A stretch of DNA of 64,000 nt from Druceiella hillmani. Its lineage: Eukaryota > Arthropoda > Insecta > Lepidoptera > Hepialidae. Positions 44,461 to 58,026 of the stretch are shown one piece after another; position 1 is the first letter of the stretch; each line of letters opens with the position of its first letter. Both the position numbers and the translations under genes were made by a program. The stretch covers positions 4,092,501 through 4,156,500 of the forward strand of contig JAYKKI010000088.1 in assembly GCA_039881145.1 (NCBI GenBank), written 5' to 3'. Under the pieces are notes generated by a model. It searched no databases. It saw only the letters and a list, made by a program, of their open reading frames with translations, and was not told the origin of the DNA.

Positions 44461-46146
44461 CACACAAACGTCTTTAATCCATTTGGAGGCTCAAAATTAT
44501 TTACCCCATAATGAGATATTCACGTTAAAACGTTTCTAAGCTGAGCATGGAAAATATTTTTAAGATATGATCCGTAAATTAGTAAAATATCCTAGAGAAA
44601 TGTTTCTGTTGTTATCTGTGACTGAAAATACCTATTGATTAATAGTGAATATAAAGTGTCTAACAAAAATTAAAAATAAAAAAAAAACGAATTTTTTATT
44701 TTAATATTAAGGAAATAAATTAGTTTTAATTACTCTTTACCACTTATTTTTTTATTATAATATGAATAAAAAAGTTATTTTTTATTTCATGGCATATCAT
44801 AGTATGGATACACGAGTACGTCGTCAAACAATGGATTTGCTCTTATCAATGTTATCTTAAGATTTTAAAGACGAAGCTCTGAATGGACGGACTTTACTAT
44901 TCTATGTTTACGTAATTTTAAAATAGACCTACGCAAAATAATAGATTTATCTGCAAATCTTAAGTAGTTCCTGAGGGTACCATCTTTTACGATCTTCATC
45001 AGGTTCCTAAAGTAATTGCGTAGTATTATCTGCAAAAAAAATCGGTAAATTTGATTTTAGCCTATGTTGACTCAAACCGCGTGTACGTTGTGTCAAGCGC
45101 ACAGAACGATCTTTCTTTTATAACCCGTTTATGAAGTTACATCAGCGAATGAATTTTGAAAAATTTGTAACTGGTATAAATTTTAACCTGAATTAGACGT
45201 GGGTATAATAGTCTGAAAGAACGATGTCAAAAGTAGAAGCTATATACAAATATAATATTAAAATATTTATTTACACTCGCAACTGTATGTTTTGTCGAGC
45301 TTTTAAGCCTTATAATTACATATTATAATGAATATTTTGGTATAAACGACATTGGATATCTGCGTAAGATTCACTTGCATAAGTTCTAATATAGTTTGTT
45401 TTGATCAATTCTTTAAAACAGTTTCATTAGTAAATTTATTTTAGAGAGTAGTTTTAAATATAGTTTATGGAATTTTTAGGGTTTTCCCATTAATTGTTAG
45501 TAAATTTAATTGTTAGTGTATTTAATGGCTCGTGTATTTTATTGTTCGTATATGAATGACAATTTCTGAGACATCTGCACCGTTATATTATATCTGAGTG
45601 AGTTAAAGATAATGACGACTAATATAAAATCGGAAAAAAGGAGCATTTTTGTGGCTTATCGATTAAATCGAAATAATATTTTTTCAAGAATTAATTTTCT
45701 ATTTAAAAGGTAAATCCACAGGAACTCACCAGTTAAAGAATTTATTTTCAATAAGTGACTATGTTTATTTTCAACGACGGGAAATTTTTTTCCAGAATAA
45801 TATGTATTCAACATAAAGTTGGAAAATAATCTATTTCACTGTATGGAATTATTTGATTTGATGAAGAGTTAAATGCACGATAAGCTGAAAAAGCGAGGAT
45901 CGATACATTTGAAATTTGGCGCTGTTGCCTGTTTTGGCCAAGTAGTTCTGCGTGAAGAAGATGGCGTAGAAAACTATACATAGCGAGTTAAACATCGAAA
46001 AATAGATCAAGAAGCCGTTTTCCGGCTACGTGATCGGATGATGTAATATGATGTACTCAAAACCGGAAGAGGCGATGTTATGCGAGTTGTCTATTCTAAG
46101 TGGATGAGGAAAACCAATCTCGTACCGTCTAATTTAGGAATAATTA

Positions 46147-46270
<124 letters not shown>

Positions 46271-47285
46271 CTACTTCCGATTATTAACACCGTGGCGATA
46301 TTAACTTGAAAAATGCCGGATATTAACCACTAGCATTTTGCACGCTGTAATTGTAAAAAGTGAGAGAAAATTTTCAGTTGATTAGGAAAATACTGAATAC
46401 ATATTTACTGTTCTGTTATCAGTTTGCGTAACAAGAAACCTAGAGTCCTTATTTAGAATTCCGTAATTCATGCTAAAAAAGGAATCCTTAAAAGTCCTCA
46501 CGTGTTTATCTGTCTGTCAGTTGATTTTCTCAAAACCCACACAATGCAGAAACTTGAAATTTGGCGCAGTAATAAAACATTAACCGGCATACATCGCAAT
46601 TACTAAAACTCAAAAATATTTATTTCGAAATTTTTAAGAGGGCAAATTAAGCATTCGAAATCTTTTTTCTTAATTTTAGACAATATGTGTTCGGAGTTAT
46701 ACTACAGTTATAGATGTATACAAAGAATAAGTCCCTTCTTTTATTTCCGAAATTACTCAGTCTATTATTTTGAAAACATTTATGGGTTTTTAGAAGCCCA
46801 TGCAAAGGTTGCAGGAAAACTACAGTGATGATCGTAGATGTCATAATTTTTTAAATCTTCCTTATGTTTTTATGCCTACGAAAGCTGTAGCAGCCAATAC
46901 ATTTAAAATTTTCCATTTTCAAAACGATTTTTTGAAAAACCAAGCGTAGCGATGTAGATACTCGAAATTTGATTTAATAATACATCCTATATATATTCTC
47001 TTACAAAAAATATTCTTCTATAATATACATGTAAATAAAGTTCTTTAATCATCTTTTATTTTCATTTTGTATATCGTGTGGGGTATCATTTGAAAATCCT
47101 TGTGGTGAGGAATGTCATAGGACTTCATCTGAATTGTGTTAATAGTTTGATTTTAGCGGTACGTATGTACAAATAGCGAGATAAAAATGATAAAAACAAT
47201 ATTTTTGTGTTCTATTATTATATATCCTTAATTTATTTTTCGTAAACACCTGCACTGAATATATAAGCCAATTTCACAGTTTCAT

Positions 47286-47306
47286 TATATATATATAAAT
47301 ATATAA

Positions 47307-47376
<70 letters not shown>
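47286..47376. repeat. (TA)n microsatellite, unit 2 left
   Basis: Expanded here to about 90 bases, where unit 1 has only 'tatatatataaag' (about 41387). Unit 3 has about 106 bases at 53190-53295 and unit 4 about 40 at 60039-60077. Confidence 0.95.
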
Positions 47377-47377
<1 letters not shown>

Positions 47378-47389
47378 AACAGCTATCAT

Positions 47390-47740
47390 TCTCAGATCCA
47401 CTATTATACATTCTTCTGTTGGAATGCGCGCTTTTATTTCAGATTTTTGTTTAAAGTATATAATCCCATGACGGTCACTGACCAATTTTCCAGGATAGCT
47501 TTGCAGACAATAGCCGCAACGATGGTATTGAGAGACAATTGGAAATATTTCAAATCGGACTGAAAATGTCATCTCGAAACAGTACAGTCTTGTCATCGTC
47601 GTTCGCTCCGCTTCCTCGGAGGATATAAGCGGATTCAATTTTCCGCGCGGGCGGAGCGCTGACCGAGAGTCCTTAAGGACGTGTCTGGACTTACTGAGCT
47701 CTGGCTCAGTGGCGCGGCGGTTTGTGCTATCCCCCGTCAT
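47390..47740 (-). other. Same open frame in unit 2, runs into (TA)n
   Basis: Unit 2 version, with about 10 substitutions over the first 115 residues relative to unit 1. Downstream it reads into the (TA)n tract as repeated Tyr-Ile, which argues against a functional protein. Confidence 0.15.
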
Positions 47741-49375
47741 CAGAGGTCGAGGGGCAGTAGGGGAGGAGGAAGGTAAGCTAGTACGTAGTTAAGTGGATAG
47801 TCTTGGGCTCGGTTTATTTCGACGTAAAATGTATTGTTTCTTAGTCTATTTTGAAACTAGTTTTGTTCATTTCAAGGCGCTAATGAGCAAGTTTAAATAT
47901 AACTTTCTTCAACTGCAAGGAGCACTGCCAATTGGAAGGTTATAGAAAATTCTAGAATATTTCAATAAGAGTCTAAAATAAGCACGGTATTCGAACTCCT
48001 GTTTAGTTAGTAAAAGAGTTTCGATGGGTAAAGAGAAAGAAAATATGAAATTTCTTGGAAAAGACCTTGGAGTACTTTTGCTTCAGGAATTACGTTTAGG
48101 ATGTAAAGTGACCTAAATATGATGCAATATATGCGTCACATGTTAAATTATCTTATTACAGGAAATAAACAAATGAGATATTTGACTATATTTTATTCGT
48201 TACTAAAATAGAATAAGTTTATTACTAAAATAGAATTTGCCTATTACTGAAGTGGATAAGTGACAACATTAAATACATTTCAAATAAATATATCGTACCT
48301 GGGACTTTTCATTGCAAACTTATAACGACGAAAACACTGACGAAGTACGATTCGCGTGAAAACGCTGCATACAAAACACAACTTGCTTATGACGTCACTG
48401 GCCAGTTATTTAACATTCATTATAATGGAGTTTATTAAATATTTTTAGTATCTCATTAAATATTGCGTTTAAGTTATATATTGCGTATTACAATTTTCTT
48501 ATTTTTTTGTGCGGAAACCAAATTCATAATAACTATTTAAATTTAATGTGCAAAAAAATTGACAATTTTTTCTGTTTGGAAGTTTCGACTATTTGTTTGT
48601 TATATGCATTACTATTTCATCACAAGGTTTTTTAAAACCTAGACTACAGTTCTAAAAATATCAACATCGGTCAAATACCCTATTGGCGACATATAAAAAT
48701 GGTATGTCTGTACCAAAATGTGATGTTAGCCAAAAGGCGGGTTTACGTGTGTTGCGGGGGTATAAACTGGATGATTTACTGAAAACTCTTTCTAATTAAC
48801 AATACGATTGCCGCCAGTATTTATTGCGAAGGACGAAAGCGCAGCTAAGTATACATTAAAATAAGGCAAAACAAAGGCTGAACCTCGAAATGTAAGGAGG
48901 AAAGCTGAAAATAGACGACAGACTTTTCTTTGACGTTTTAAATGTGGTTGAAAAGTCTCATAAGACATCTTGCCCGCTAGTCAAAAGGTATCAAAAGTCG
49001 AAGGTGTCCAAAATGCTTTTTTCTCCAAATATCTCGTCTGCTAATCCCCTCGTATTGTCACAATTTTAACAAAGATTGTAAAGAGTAAAATTCTCTATAA
49101 GTCTAATTACATGTATTTTTTTATGGGATCGACAGTTTTCGAGATATAGCGTGAAGAGTATGTAAACTGCGTAGCCAGATGCACGTTACACTTTACTAAA
49201 TTAATAATACGATAAAATATTTTGTTATTCTTAATAAAGTTAAGCAATTATTTATTATTTTCATGGTGCTTATACGATTCAAAATTGCTTTTATTGACAG
49301 AATTGAAGAAATAAAATAATTTCGTGAACTAAGATGGTGGTTTTATTATTTGCCAATTTATTATGAAACTATTTA

Positions 49376-49956
49376 TTGAGTTGGCTAATAAGTAATGAGC
49401 GGTCATTAATATTATACTTTTTTATTATATTTCCAATTAAAAATTAATTAATCGACGATATAATAATCACCATTACTTTATACCACATATATCCAACGCA
49501 CTGGCAGGGAGCGGATAGCATTTGCGTAATATTCAGGTGGCTTGGCATGAAAAAAATGGCCTATGTACTGTCGTAGATGATCTTCATCGTCAAAGTTTTT
49601 TTCGCGTATGGCATTGTTGAGCGATGAAAAAAACAGTAATCTATGGGCGCAAGGTCTGGGGAATATCTATCCAATCAGAATCCACAACTTTAAGGCGGGT
49701 CTGTTTGGCTATATGAGGACTGGGCCACGACTCGGTTGGTCCGGGTTAAATTCAGATGGTACCCACGCACCGTGTTTGAAGTCGTCGTCCGAATGTCGTC
49801 CATATTTTATGCGTGTTAACAGTGCGGGTCTTAGTTGCTACTGAAAACAGCGTTCGGCGCTCTTTATATATCTTCGGTCATGAAAACTTCTAGAATGTTT
49901 TCATATTTTCTAGATAATTTTCGAAAAAAACGCTTATTACTTTTCGGCCAACTCAA
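49376..49956 (-). mobile_element. Internally deleted mariner, unit 2
   Basis: Same length (581 bp), same TIRs, TA flanks and internal deletion as the unit 1 copy, differing at only a handful of bases. The left flank has about 22 extra bases ('ttatttgccaatttattatg') relative to unit 1. It is copied with the tandem unit rather than independently inserted. Confidence 0.85.
49482..49718 (-). pseudogene. Mariner transposase C-terminal fragment, unit 2
   Basis: Carries the same remnant as unit 1: PHIAKQTR, frameshift, PDLAPIDY, REKNFDDEDHLRQYI, KPPEYYANAIRS, then a stop. Differences from unit 1 are single bases. Not functional, because the first two catalytic aspartates and the helix-turn-helix region are missing. 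Confidence 0.8.
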
Positions 49957-50378
49957 TAATTAATATTGGAACTTGTCAATAATTAATAAGTAAACTTAAT
50001 CTACGACCACCACTTAATCCACTACGCTTGGCCACATTTTTATTTCTCTTCTTGTCCATAATCATTTGCTGTCTCTCTCCAATATATGGGATGAGGTCAA
50101 TCGATGAATTATTTGAGCGTTTATAAGTCCAGACACGTCTTTATAGACTGACGGTCAGCGCTCCACCCGTGCGGAAAATTGAATCAGGCTGTGTCTTCCC
50201 AAGAACCGGAGGGAGGGACGATGACAGGACTGTATTCTTTCGGGAGATTGGTTCTGGAAGCTGACATATTCAGTCTAGTTCGTAATATTTCCAATTGCTT
50301 CTAAATACTCCTATTTCCTTTTGTTATTTCTCGAGATATTATTTCACTTTACATTTATATACAACTATAAACACACAC

Positions 50379-50380
<2 letters not shown>

Positions 50381-50443
<63 letters not shown>
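50381..50443. repeat. (TA)n microsatellite, unit 2 right
   Basis: Counterpart of 44406-44460, slightly longer and with one interruption fewer. Confidence 0.95.
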
Positions 50444-50449
<6 letters not shown>

Positions 50450-52109
50450 AACGTCTTTAATCCATTTGGAGGCTCAAAATTATTTACCCCATAATGAGAT
50501 ATTCACGTTAAAACGTTTCTAAGCTGAGCATGGAAAATATTTTTAAGATATGATCCGTAAATTAGTAAAATATCCTAGAGAAATGTTTCTGTTGTTATCT
50601 GTGACTGAAAATACCTATTGATTAATAGTGAATATAAAGTGTCTAACAAAAATTAAAAATAAAAAAAAAACGAATTTTTTATTTTAATATTAAGGAAATA
50701 AATTAGTTTTAATTACTCTTTACCACTTATTTTTTTATTATAATATGAATAAAAAAGTTATTTTTTATTTCATGGCATATCATAGTATGGATACACGAGT
50801 ACGTCGTCAAACAATGGATTTGCTCTTATCAATGTTATCTTAAGATTTTAAACACGAAGCTCTGAATGGACGGACTTTACTATTCTATCTCTACGTAATT
50901 TTAAAATAGACCTACGCAAAATAATAGATTTATCTGCAAATCTTAAGTAGTTCCTGAGGGTACCATCTTTTACGATCTTCATCAGGTTCCTAAAGTAATT
51001 GCGTAGTATTATCTGCAAAAAAAAATTGGTAAATTTGATTTTAGCCTATGTTGACTCAAACCGCGTGTACGTTGTGTCAAGCGCACAGAACGATCTTTCT
51101 TTTATAACCCGTTTATGAAGTTACATCAGCGAATGAATTTTGAAAAATTTGTAACTGGTATAAATTTTAACCTGAATTAGACGTGGGTATAATAGTCTGA
51201 AAGAACGATGTCAGAAGTAGAAGCTATATACAAATATAATATTAAAATATTTATTTAAACTCGCAACTGTATGTTTAGTCGAGATTTTAAGCCTTATAAT
51301 TACATATTATAATGAATATTTTGGTATAAACGACATTGGATATCTGCGTAAGATTCACTTGCATAAGTTCTAATATAGTTTGTTTTGATCAATTCTTTAA
51401 AACAGTTTCACTAGTCAATTTATTTTAGAGAGTAGTTTTAAATATAGTTTATGGAATTTTTAGGGTTTTCCCATTAATTGTTCGTAAATTTAAGTGTTCG
51501 TGTATTTAATTGCTCGTGTATTTTATTGTTCGTATATGAATGCTAATTTCTGAGACATCTGCACCGTTATATTATATCTGAGCGAGTTAAGGATAATGAC
51601 GACAGTTATAAAATTGGAAGATAAGGAGCATTTTTTTGGCTTTGTCGATTAAATTACAAGAAATAATTAATTTTCCATTTAAAAGGTAAATCCATAGGAA
51701 CTCACTAGTTGAAGAGTTTATTTTCAATAAGTGACTATGTTTATTTTCAAGGACGGGAAATTCGTTTCCAGAATAATGTGTATTCAATATTTGGATGGAA
51801 AATAATCTATTTCACTGTATGGAATTATTTCACTTGATGAAGAGTTAAATGCGCGATAAGCTGAAAAAGCGAGGATCGACACATTTGACATTTGTTTTGG
51901 GCAAGTAGCTCTGTGTGAAGAAGATAGCGTAGAAAACTATACATAGCGGGTTAAACATCGAAAAAGAGATCAAGAAGCCGTTTTCCGGCTACGTGGTCGG
52001 ATGATGTCATATGATGTACTCCAAACCGGAAGAGGTGATGTTATGCGAGTTGTCAATTCTAAGTGGATGAGGAAAAACAATCTCGTACCGCCTAATTTAG
52101 GAATAATTA

Positions 52110-52110
<1 letters not shown>

Positions 52111-52181
<71 letters not shown>

Positions 52182-52203
52182 CTATATATGTATGTATGTA
52201 TAT
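52111..52203. repeat. (TA)n microsatellite near end of unit 2
   Basis: Almost uninterrupted TA run followed by 'aaatctatatatgtatgt'. Confidence 0.95.
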
Positions 52204-53187
52204 AGCTACTTCCGATTACTAACACCGTGGTGATATTAACTTGGAAAATGCCGGATATTGACCACTAGTATTTTGTACGATGTAATTGTAAAAAGTGAGA
52301 GAACATTTTCAGTTTATTAGGAAAGTACTGAATACATATTTACTAATAAAAACATATTTACTGTTCTGTTATCAGTTTGTGTAACAAGAAACCTAGAGTC
52401 CTTATTTAGAATTCTGTAATTCATGCTAAAAACGGAATCCTTAAAAGTCCTCACGTTACACCTCATTTTCTCAAAACCCACACAATGCAGAAATTTGAAA
52501 TTTGGCCCAGTAATAAAACATTAACCGGCATACATCACAATTGCTAAAACTCAAAAATATTTATTTCGAAATTTTTAAGAGGGAAAATTAAGCATTCGAA
52601 ATCTTCTTTCTTAATTTTAGACAATATGTGTTCGGAGTTATTCTACAGTTATAGATGTATGCAAAGAATAAGTCCCTCCTTTTATTTCCGAAATTACTCA
52701 GTCTATAATTTTGAAAAACGTTATGGGTTTTTAGAAGCCCATGCAAAGGTTGCAGGAAAACTATAGTGATGATCGTAAAGGTCATAATTTTTTAAATCTT
52801 CCTTATGTTTTTATGCCTACGAAAGCTGTAGCAGCCAATACATTTAAAATTTTCCATTTTCAAAACGATTTTCTGAAGAACCAAACGATGTAGATACTCG
52901 AAATTTGATTTAATAATACATCCTATAAATATTCTCTTGCAAAAAACATTCTTCTATAATATACATGTAAATAAAGTTCTTTAATCATCTTTTATTTTCA
53001 TTTTGTATATCGTATGGGGTATCATTTGAAAATCCTTGTTGTGAGGAATGTCATAGGACTTCAACTGAATTGAGTTAATAGTTTTTAAGTGATACGTATG
53101 TACAAACAGCCAGACAAAAATTCTAAAAACAATATTTTTGCTTTCTTTTATTATTATCCCTAATTTATTTTTCGTAAACACCTTCAC

Positions 53188-53736
<549 letters not shown>

Positions 53737-53784
53737 AATGTATTGTTTCTTGGTCTATTTATGAAACCAATTTTGTGCGTTTCC

Positions 53785-55310
53785 AGGCGAAATATTCTTA
53801 ATATATCTTTTGTAAGTTTTCATGACCAAATGGTAAACGTTAAAGTTTTATTATTTCATCATGTTCATCTGTTAGTCTTTATATAACTGCGACTCATCTC
53901 TTTTAGTATCAGACCGATTGTTTTAAAATTTTACAAAGAAGGCGTTAAGCAAAAATGTTTTTAATTTTATTTTGAAACCGAATTGAAATATTTGTTTACT
54001 CGTAGGCTTAATTAAATAGGGTGTCATTGAAGAGATCTCTTCAAAGAGTGTCATTGAAGAGATGCATTAAACAATTAAACAGATCAATTCATAGTTAGTT
54101 GAGAGATAAATGAAGTAAGTTATTTATTTTACTCCTATGAAAGATATGTTAGATAATATATTTATATTCTGGATAATAATTTAATATTTGTAAATAGTTT
54201 AACAGAAATGCTATATTTATCTTTAAACTTAAAAACTTTGATGTGCAGAATGTATTATTCCTTATGACTTATTTTCACAGACTTATTCGGCCCTTTTTAT
54301 TCTAAATAATGAAATAAATAAAGAAATATGAAATAAATGTCAAGTCAACACTGCGGATCTCCGGCTGATTTTGTTGGGGATGTTTAATTTTGAAAAGTGT
54401 TTTCTCATAATTTTGAAAGACTTATTTTCATGGAACAGTAGGAATTAACATAATAGATGTACCGAAGAGATTTTACGATAAAAAGGTAGATTTCTTTTTT
54501 ATTCTTAATTTTGACGGCGATTATCTTGGAAACTACTGATCTTTTCACATCCATCATAAATTTTAGGTTCAGAATGATAAGGGGAATCAGTGGTGTGAAA
54601 ATATGTCGCAAGAAATATTATAACCTGTGTAGAGTAGACAGGTTTTAATTGTAGCGTGAATTCTATTCGTTTAGGGTTTCCAGGTTGACGGTTTGTTTGG
54701 TTTCACTTGGAACATGGTGCCCGATATAAATGAATTGTGATTATTATTCATTTGCATTTTTGAGTTTTTTTTAAAAATCTCAAATGTTATTTGTATTTCA
54801 AATTATATAAGCATTACATGATATAAATATCAGCTCACAATTTAATAAAAAGTCATCGTAGAAATTATGTATATAAATCAATCATCGTGGAAATTATGTA
54901 TATATTTCAATGTTTTTTCTTTTAATATCTTCTCTCAGGTTTTTTATTTACCTAAAGGTTTAATTTTTTATTTATTCAGTATATTTCTGGTGTATCATTT
55001 CAATTCATACTAGCAAATCGCGCTGTTTCAAATTCCAAAATCCTACAATTTTTTCTTCCCCGGGTGCGTTTTAGATTGCGTCCTAAAGTAAACTGGAGTT
55101 ATTAATATGTGCATATTAATCCATTATTAAATGCATGTTATAGCTAGCAACAAAGTGTAAATAAATCCCAGGGGTTATTCGATAGTGAGCTATGCTCCTT
55201 GGAGTCGAAGAAACTTATATTTAAACTAGCTCATCAAGCAATGTAAAGAAAACAACGAGAATAATAATTATGCATATTTTAATAGGTTGTAATATTTTCT
55301 CCAGTATGTG
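53785..55310 (+). repeat. 1.5-kb segment specific to family II long subtype (unit 3)
   Basis: Present in unit 3 here and in unit 4 at about 60565-61900, absent from units 1 and 2, which run directly from 'gtttcaaggcgctaatgagc' to 'ggagcactgccaattg'. AT-rich; phrases such as 'gaccgattgttttaaaattt' and 'ctccggctgat' are shared by the two copies. No supported gene (short frames only). Confidence 0.75.
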
Positions 55311-56170
55311 GAGATATGCTACGTCATTGGAAGGTTTATTAAAACTCCCACTTTCCAATGATAATTAGAAGGTTATAGAAAATTCTAGAATATTTTAAGA
55401 AGACTCTATAATGAGCACGGCATTCGAATTCCTGTTTAGTTAGTAATAGAGTTTCGACGGATAAAAAGGAAATAAAATATGAAAATTTTTCGAAAAGAAC
55501 TTAGAGTACTTTTGCTTCAGGAATTACGTTAGGATGTAAAGTGATCTAGATAAGATGCAATATATACGTCACATACTAAATTATCTTATTACAGGAAATA
55601 AACAAATGAGGTATGTGACTATATTTTTATATATAAGTTTATTACTAAAATAGAATTTGTTTATTACAAAAATAGAATAAGTAATCGTTTAAAAATATAT
55701 TGTACCTGGAACTTTTTATTACAAACTTATAACGACGTAAACACTGACGAAGTACTATTCGCGCGAAACGCTGCATACAAAACACAACAGGTTTATGACG
55801 TCACTGGCCAGTTATTTAGCATTCATTATAAGAGAGTTTTTTAAATATTTTTAGTATTTCGTTAAATATTGCAATTAAGTTATATATTGCATATTCTCAT
55901 TTTGTTTTGTGCGGAAACCAAATTCATAATAACTTTTTAAATTTAATGAACAAAAAAATTGGCATTTTTTTCTGTTTAGAAGTTTCGACTATTTGTTTGT
56001 TATATTCATTATTATTTCATCACAATGTTTTTTTAAAACCTAGGCTACAGTTCTAAAAATATCAACATCGGTCCAATACCTTATTGGCGACCTATGCAGT
56101 GGCTAAGGTAAAAAGGGTATATCTACACCAAAATATGATATTAGCCAAACAGCGTGTTTACGTGTGTTGT

Positions 56171-56185
56171 GGGGGGGGGGGGGGG
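56171..56185 (+). repeat. G15 homopolymer
   Basis: Fifteen consecutive G where units 1 and 2 have 'tgttgtgggga' and 'tgttgcggggg'. It is a local expansion in unit 3, or a sequencing or assembly artefact; long G runs are rare in this AT-rich DNA. Confidence 0.9.
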
Positions 56186-56635
56186 TGTATAAACTGGATG
56201 ATTTACTGAAAACTCGTTCTAATTAACAATGCGATTGCCGCCAGTATTTATTGCGAAGGACGAAAACCTTAAAATAAGGCAAAATAAAGGCTGAACCTCG
56301 AAATATAAGGAAGAAAACTGAAAAGAAACGACAGACTTTTCTTTGGCGTTCAACAGATGGGTTGAAAAGTCTCATAAGTTATTTTGTCCGCTAGTCAAGG
56401 TATCAAAAGTCGAAGGTCACCAAAATGATTTTTTCTCCAAATGTCTGCTAAGCCTCTCGTGTTGTCAGTATTTTAACAAAAATTGTAAATCGTAAAATTC
56501 TCTACAAGTCCAATTACATACATTTTTTATGTTATTGATAGTTTCCGAGACATAGCGTGGAAAGTATATAAACTGCGTAGCTAGATGCACAGTACACTTT
56601 ACGAAGTTAATTATTTGATAAAAGTATTTTTACGT

Positions 56636-57339
56636 AATTAGGTGCTTGGAATGAAAAAAATTGGCCTATGAACTGTCGTTGGTGATCTTCATCATCAATG
56701 TTTTTTTCACGTAACGCATTGCTGAACGATGAAAAAAAACAAAAGCAGTGGGCGCAAGGTCGGTGGGGGATCTCTATCCAATCAAAATCAAAATCTTAAA
56801 GGCGTATCTGTTTGGCTCTATGAGGACCAGTCTAAGGGTACAGCTGGTTCAGGGTAAATTCAAGTGGTGCCCACGCACCGTATTTGAAGCTTTTTTCTAA
56901 GTGGTTTAAATGATTCTCTATAGTTCAGTGGGAGCACCCAAGCTAAGTTGCAAGCTAACATATCGTAATATTTATTTCAATTAAACATTTTTACGCTATC
57001 CAATTCCACTGACGACCAAAGTGCGGTTGATAACTCAGCGAATAATCGCCGATTTGAAACCTCTGGAACCATTGTTTTTCAGTAACTTCATATATTGCTT
57101 CAGGAGCTTACGCATAGCTTCAGCAGCAGAAGGCCTGAGTAGTACTCGTCACCGTCTCATGTGCGTCTTAATGTCGTCCATATTTTATGCGTGTTAACAG
57201 TGCGGGTCTTAGTTGCTACTGAACACAGTGAGAGCGTTCGGCGCTCTTTATATATCTTCGGTTATGAAGACTTCTAGAACATTCCCATATTTTCTAGATA
57301 ATTTTCGAAAAAACGCTTATAATTTTTCAGCAAACCCAA
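56636..57339 (-). mobile_element. Mariner relic with a different deletion, unit 3
   Basis: Matches the mariner of units 1 and 2 but lacks the left TIR: the unit jumps from 'gataaaagtatttt' to 'acgtaattaggtgcttgg', losing about 290 bases. On the other hand it keeps about 300 bases (56880-57170) that units 1 and 2 have lost. Its right end 'cgcttataatttttcagcaa' is a diverged TIR followed by TA. Confidence 0.75.
56640..57190 (-). pseudogene. Mariner transposase relic with N-terminal domain, unit 3
   Basis: Minus-strand translation across frameshifts and stops gives a match to the mariner DNA-binding half: AEAMRKLLKQYMKLLKNN, then a GDYSLSYQPHFGRQ segment (family form GDFSLEDQPRSGRP), then CLIEININ and an RCVGT remnant near the WVP motif. 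Further along come DLAPT and NALREKNIDDEDHQRQF in the C-terminal part. It thus keeps the helix-turn-helix region deleted in units 1 and 2, while the central catalytic part is still missing. Several in-frame stops make it inactive. Confidence 0.7.
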
Positions 57340-57671
57340 TAATTAATATTGGAACTTGTCTCAAAGTAAACTTAATCTACGACCACCACTTAATCCACTA
57401 CTCTGGGCCACATTTATATTTCTTTTTTTTCCAGAATCCTTTGCTATCTCTCTCCAATATATGGGACGAGGTCAATCGATGAACAAGAACCGGACCGAGA
57501 AACGACGGCAGGGCTGTATTCTTTCGGAAGATTGGTTCTGGAAGCTGACATATTCAGTCTAGTTCGAAATATTTCCAATTGCTTCTAAATACTATTATTT
57601 CCTTTGTTTTCTTAAGATATTCTTTCAGTCTACATTTATATACGTTCGACCAACTACAAATACACACACAC

Positions 57672-57672
57672 G

Positions 57673-57715
<43 letters not shown>

Positions 57716-57727
57716 ATATATACATAC

Positions 57728-57776
<49 letters not shown>

Positions 57777-57777
57777 A
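57672..57777. repeat. (TA)n microsatellite, unit 3 right, first tract
   Basis: TA repeats with 'tac' and 'aaa' interruptions, preceded by 'acacacacacg'. Confidence 0.95.
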
Positions 57778-57949
57778 ATGCAATGTTGTAAAATGTGTGA
57801 TGAAAGTAGTGGAAGGGGAAATAGTGTTCTGTGCTGTAATCGAGTTTTAGTACATAAATTGTCAAACCGCGAATTTAATGGTTTTAACAAAGATCACAAT
57901 GTCATTTCTCCTGCAATGAAATGTGTATTACGGTGATATGAAAGAATTC

Positions 57950-57963
57950 ATATACACACACAC

Positions 57964-58025
<62 letters not shown>
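57950..58025. repeat. (CA)n(TA)n compound microsatellite, unit 3
   Basis: (CA) for about 22 bases followed by (TA) for about 50. Units 1 and 2 have only the single tract, so about 200 bases between the two unit 3 tracts are an extra insertion. Confidence 0.95.

Positions 58026-58026
<1 letters not shown>

Larger units (their letters stand above)
46721..52665 (+). repeat. Tandem family II, unit 2
   Basis: Second unit, period about 5.94 kb. The middle part (about 49130-51290) is almost identical to unit 1 (43185-45300), while the flanks are visibly more diverged. Contains the mariner copy at 49376-49956. Confidence 0.9.
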
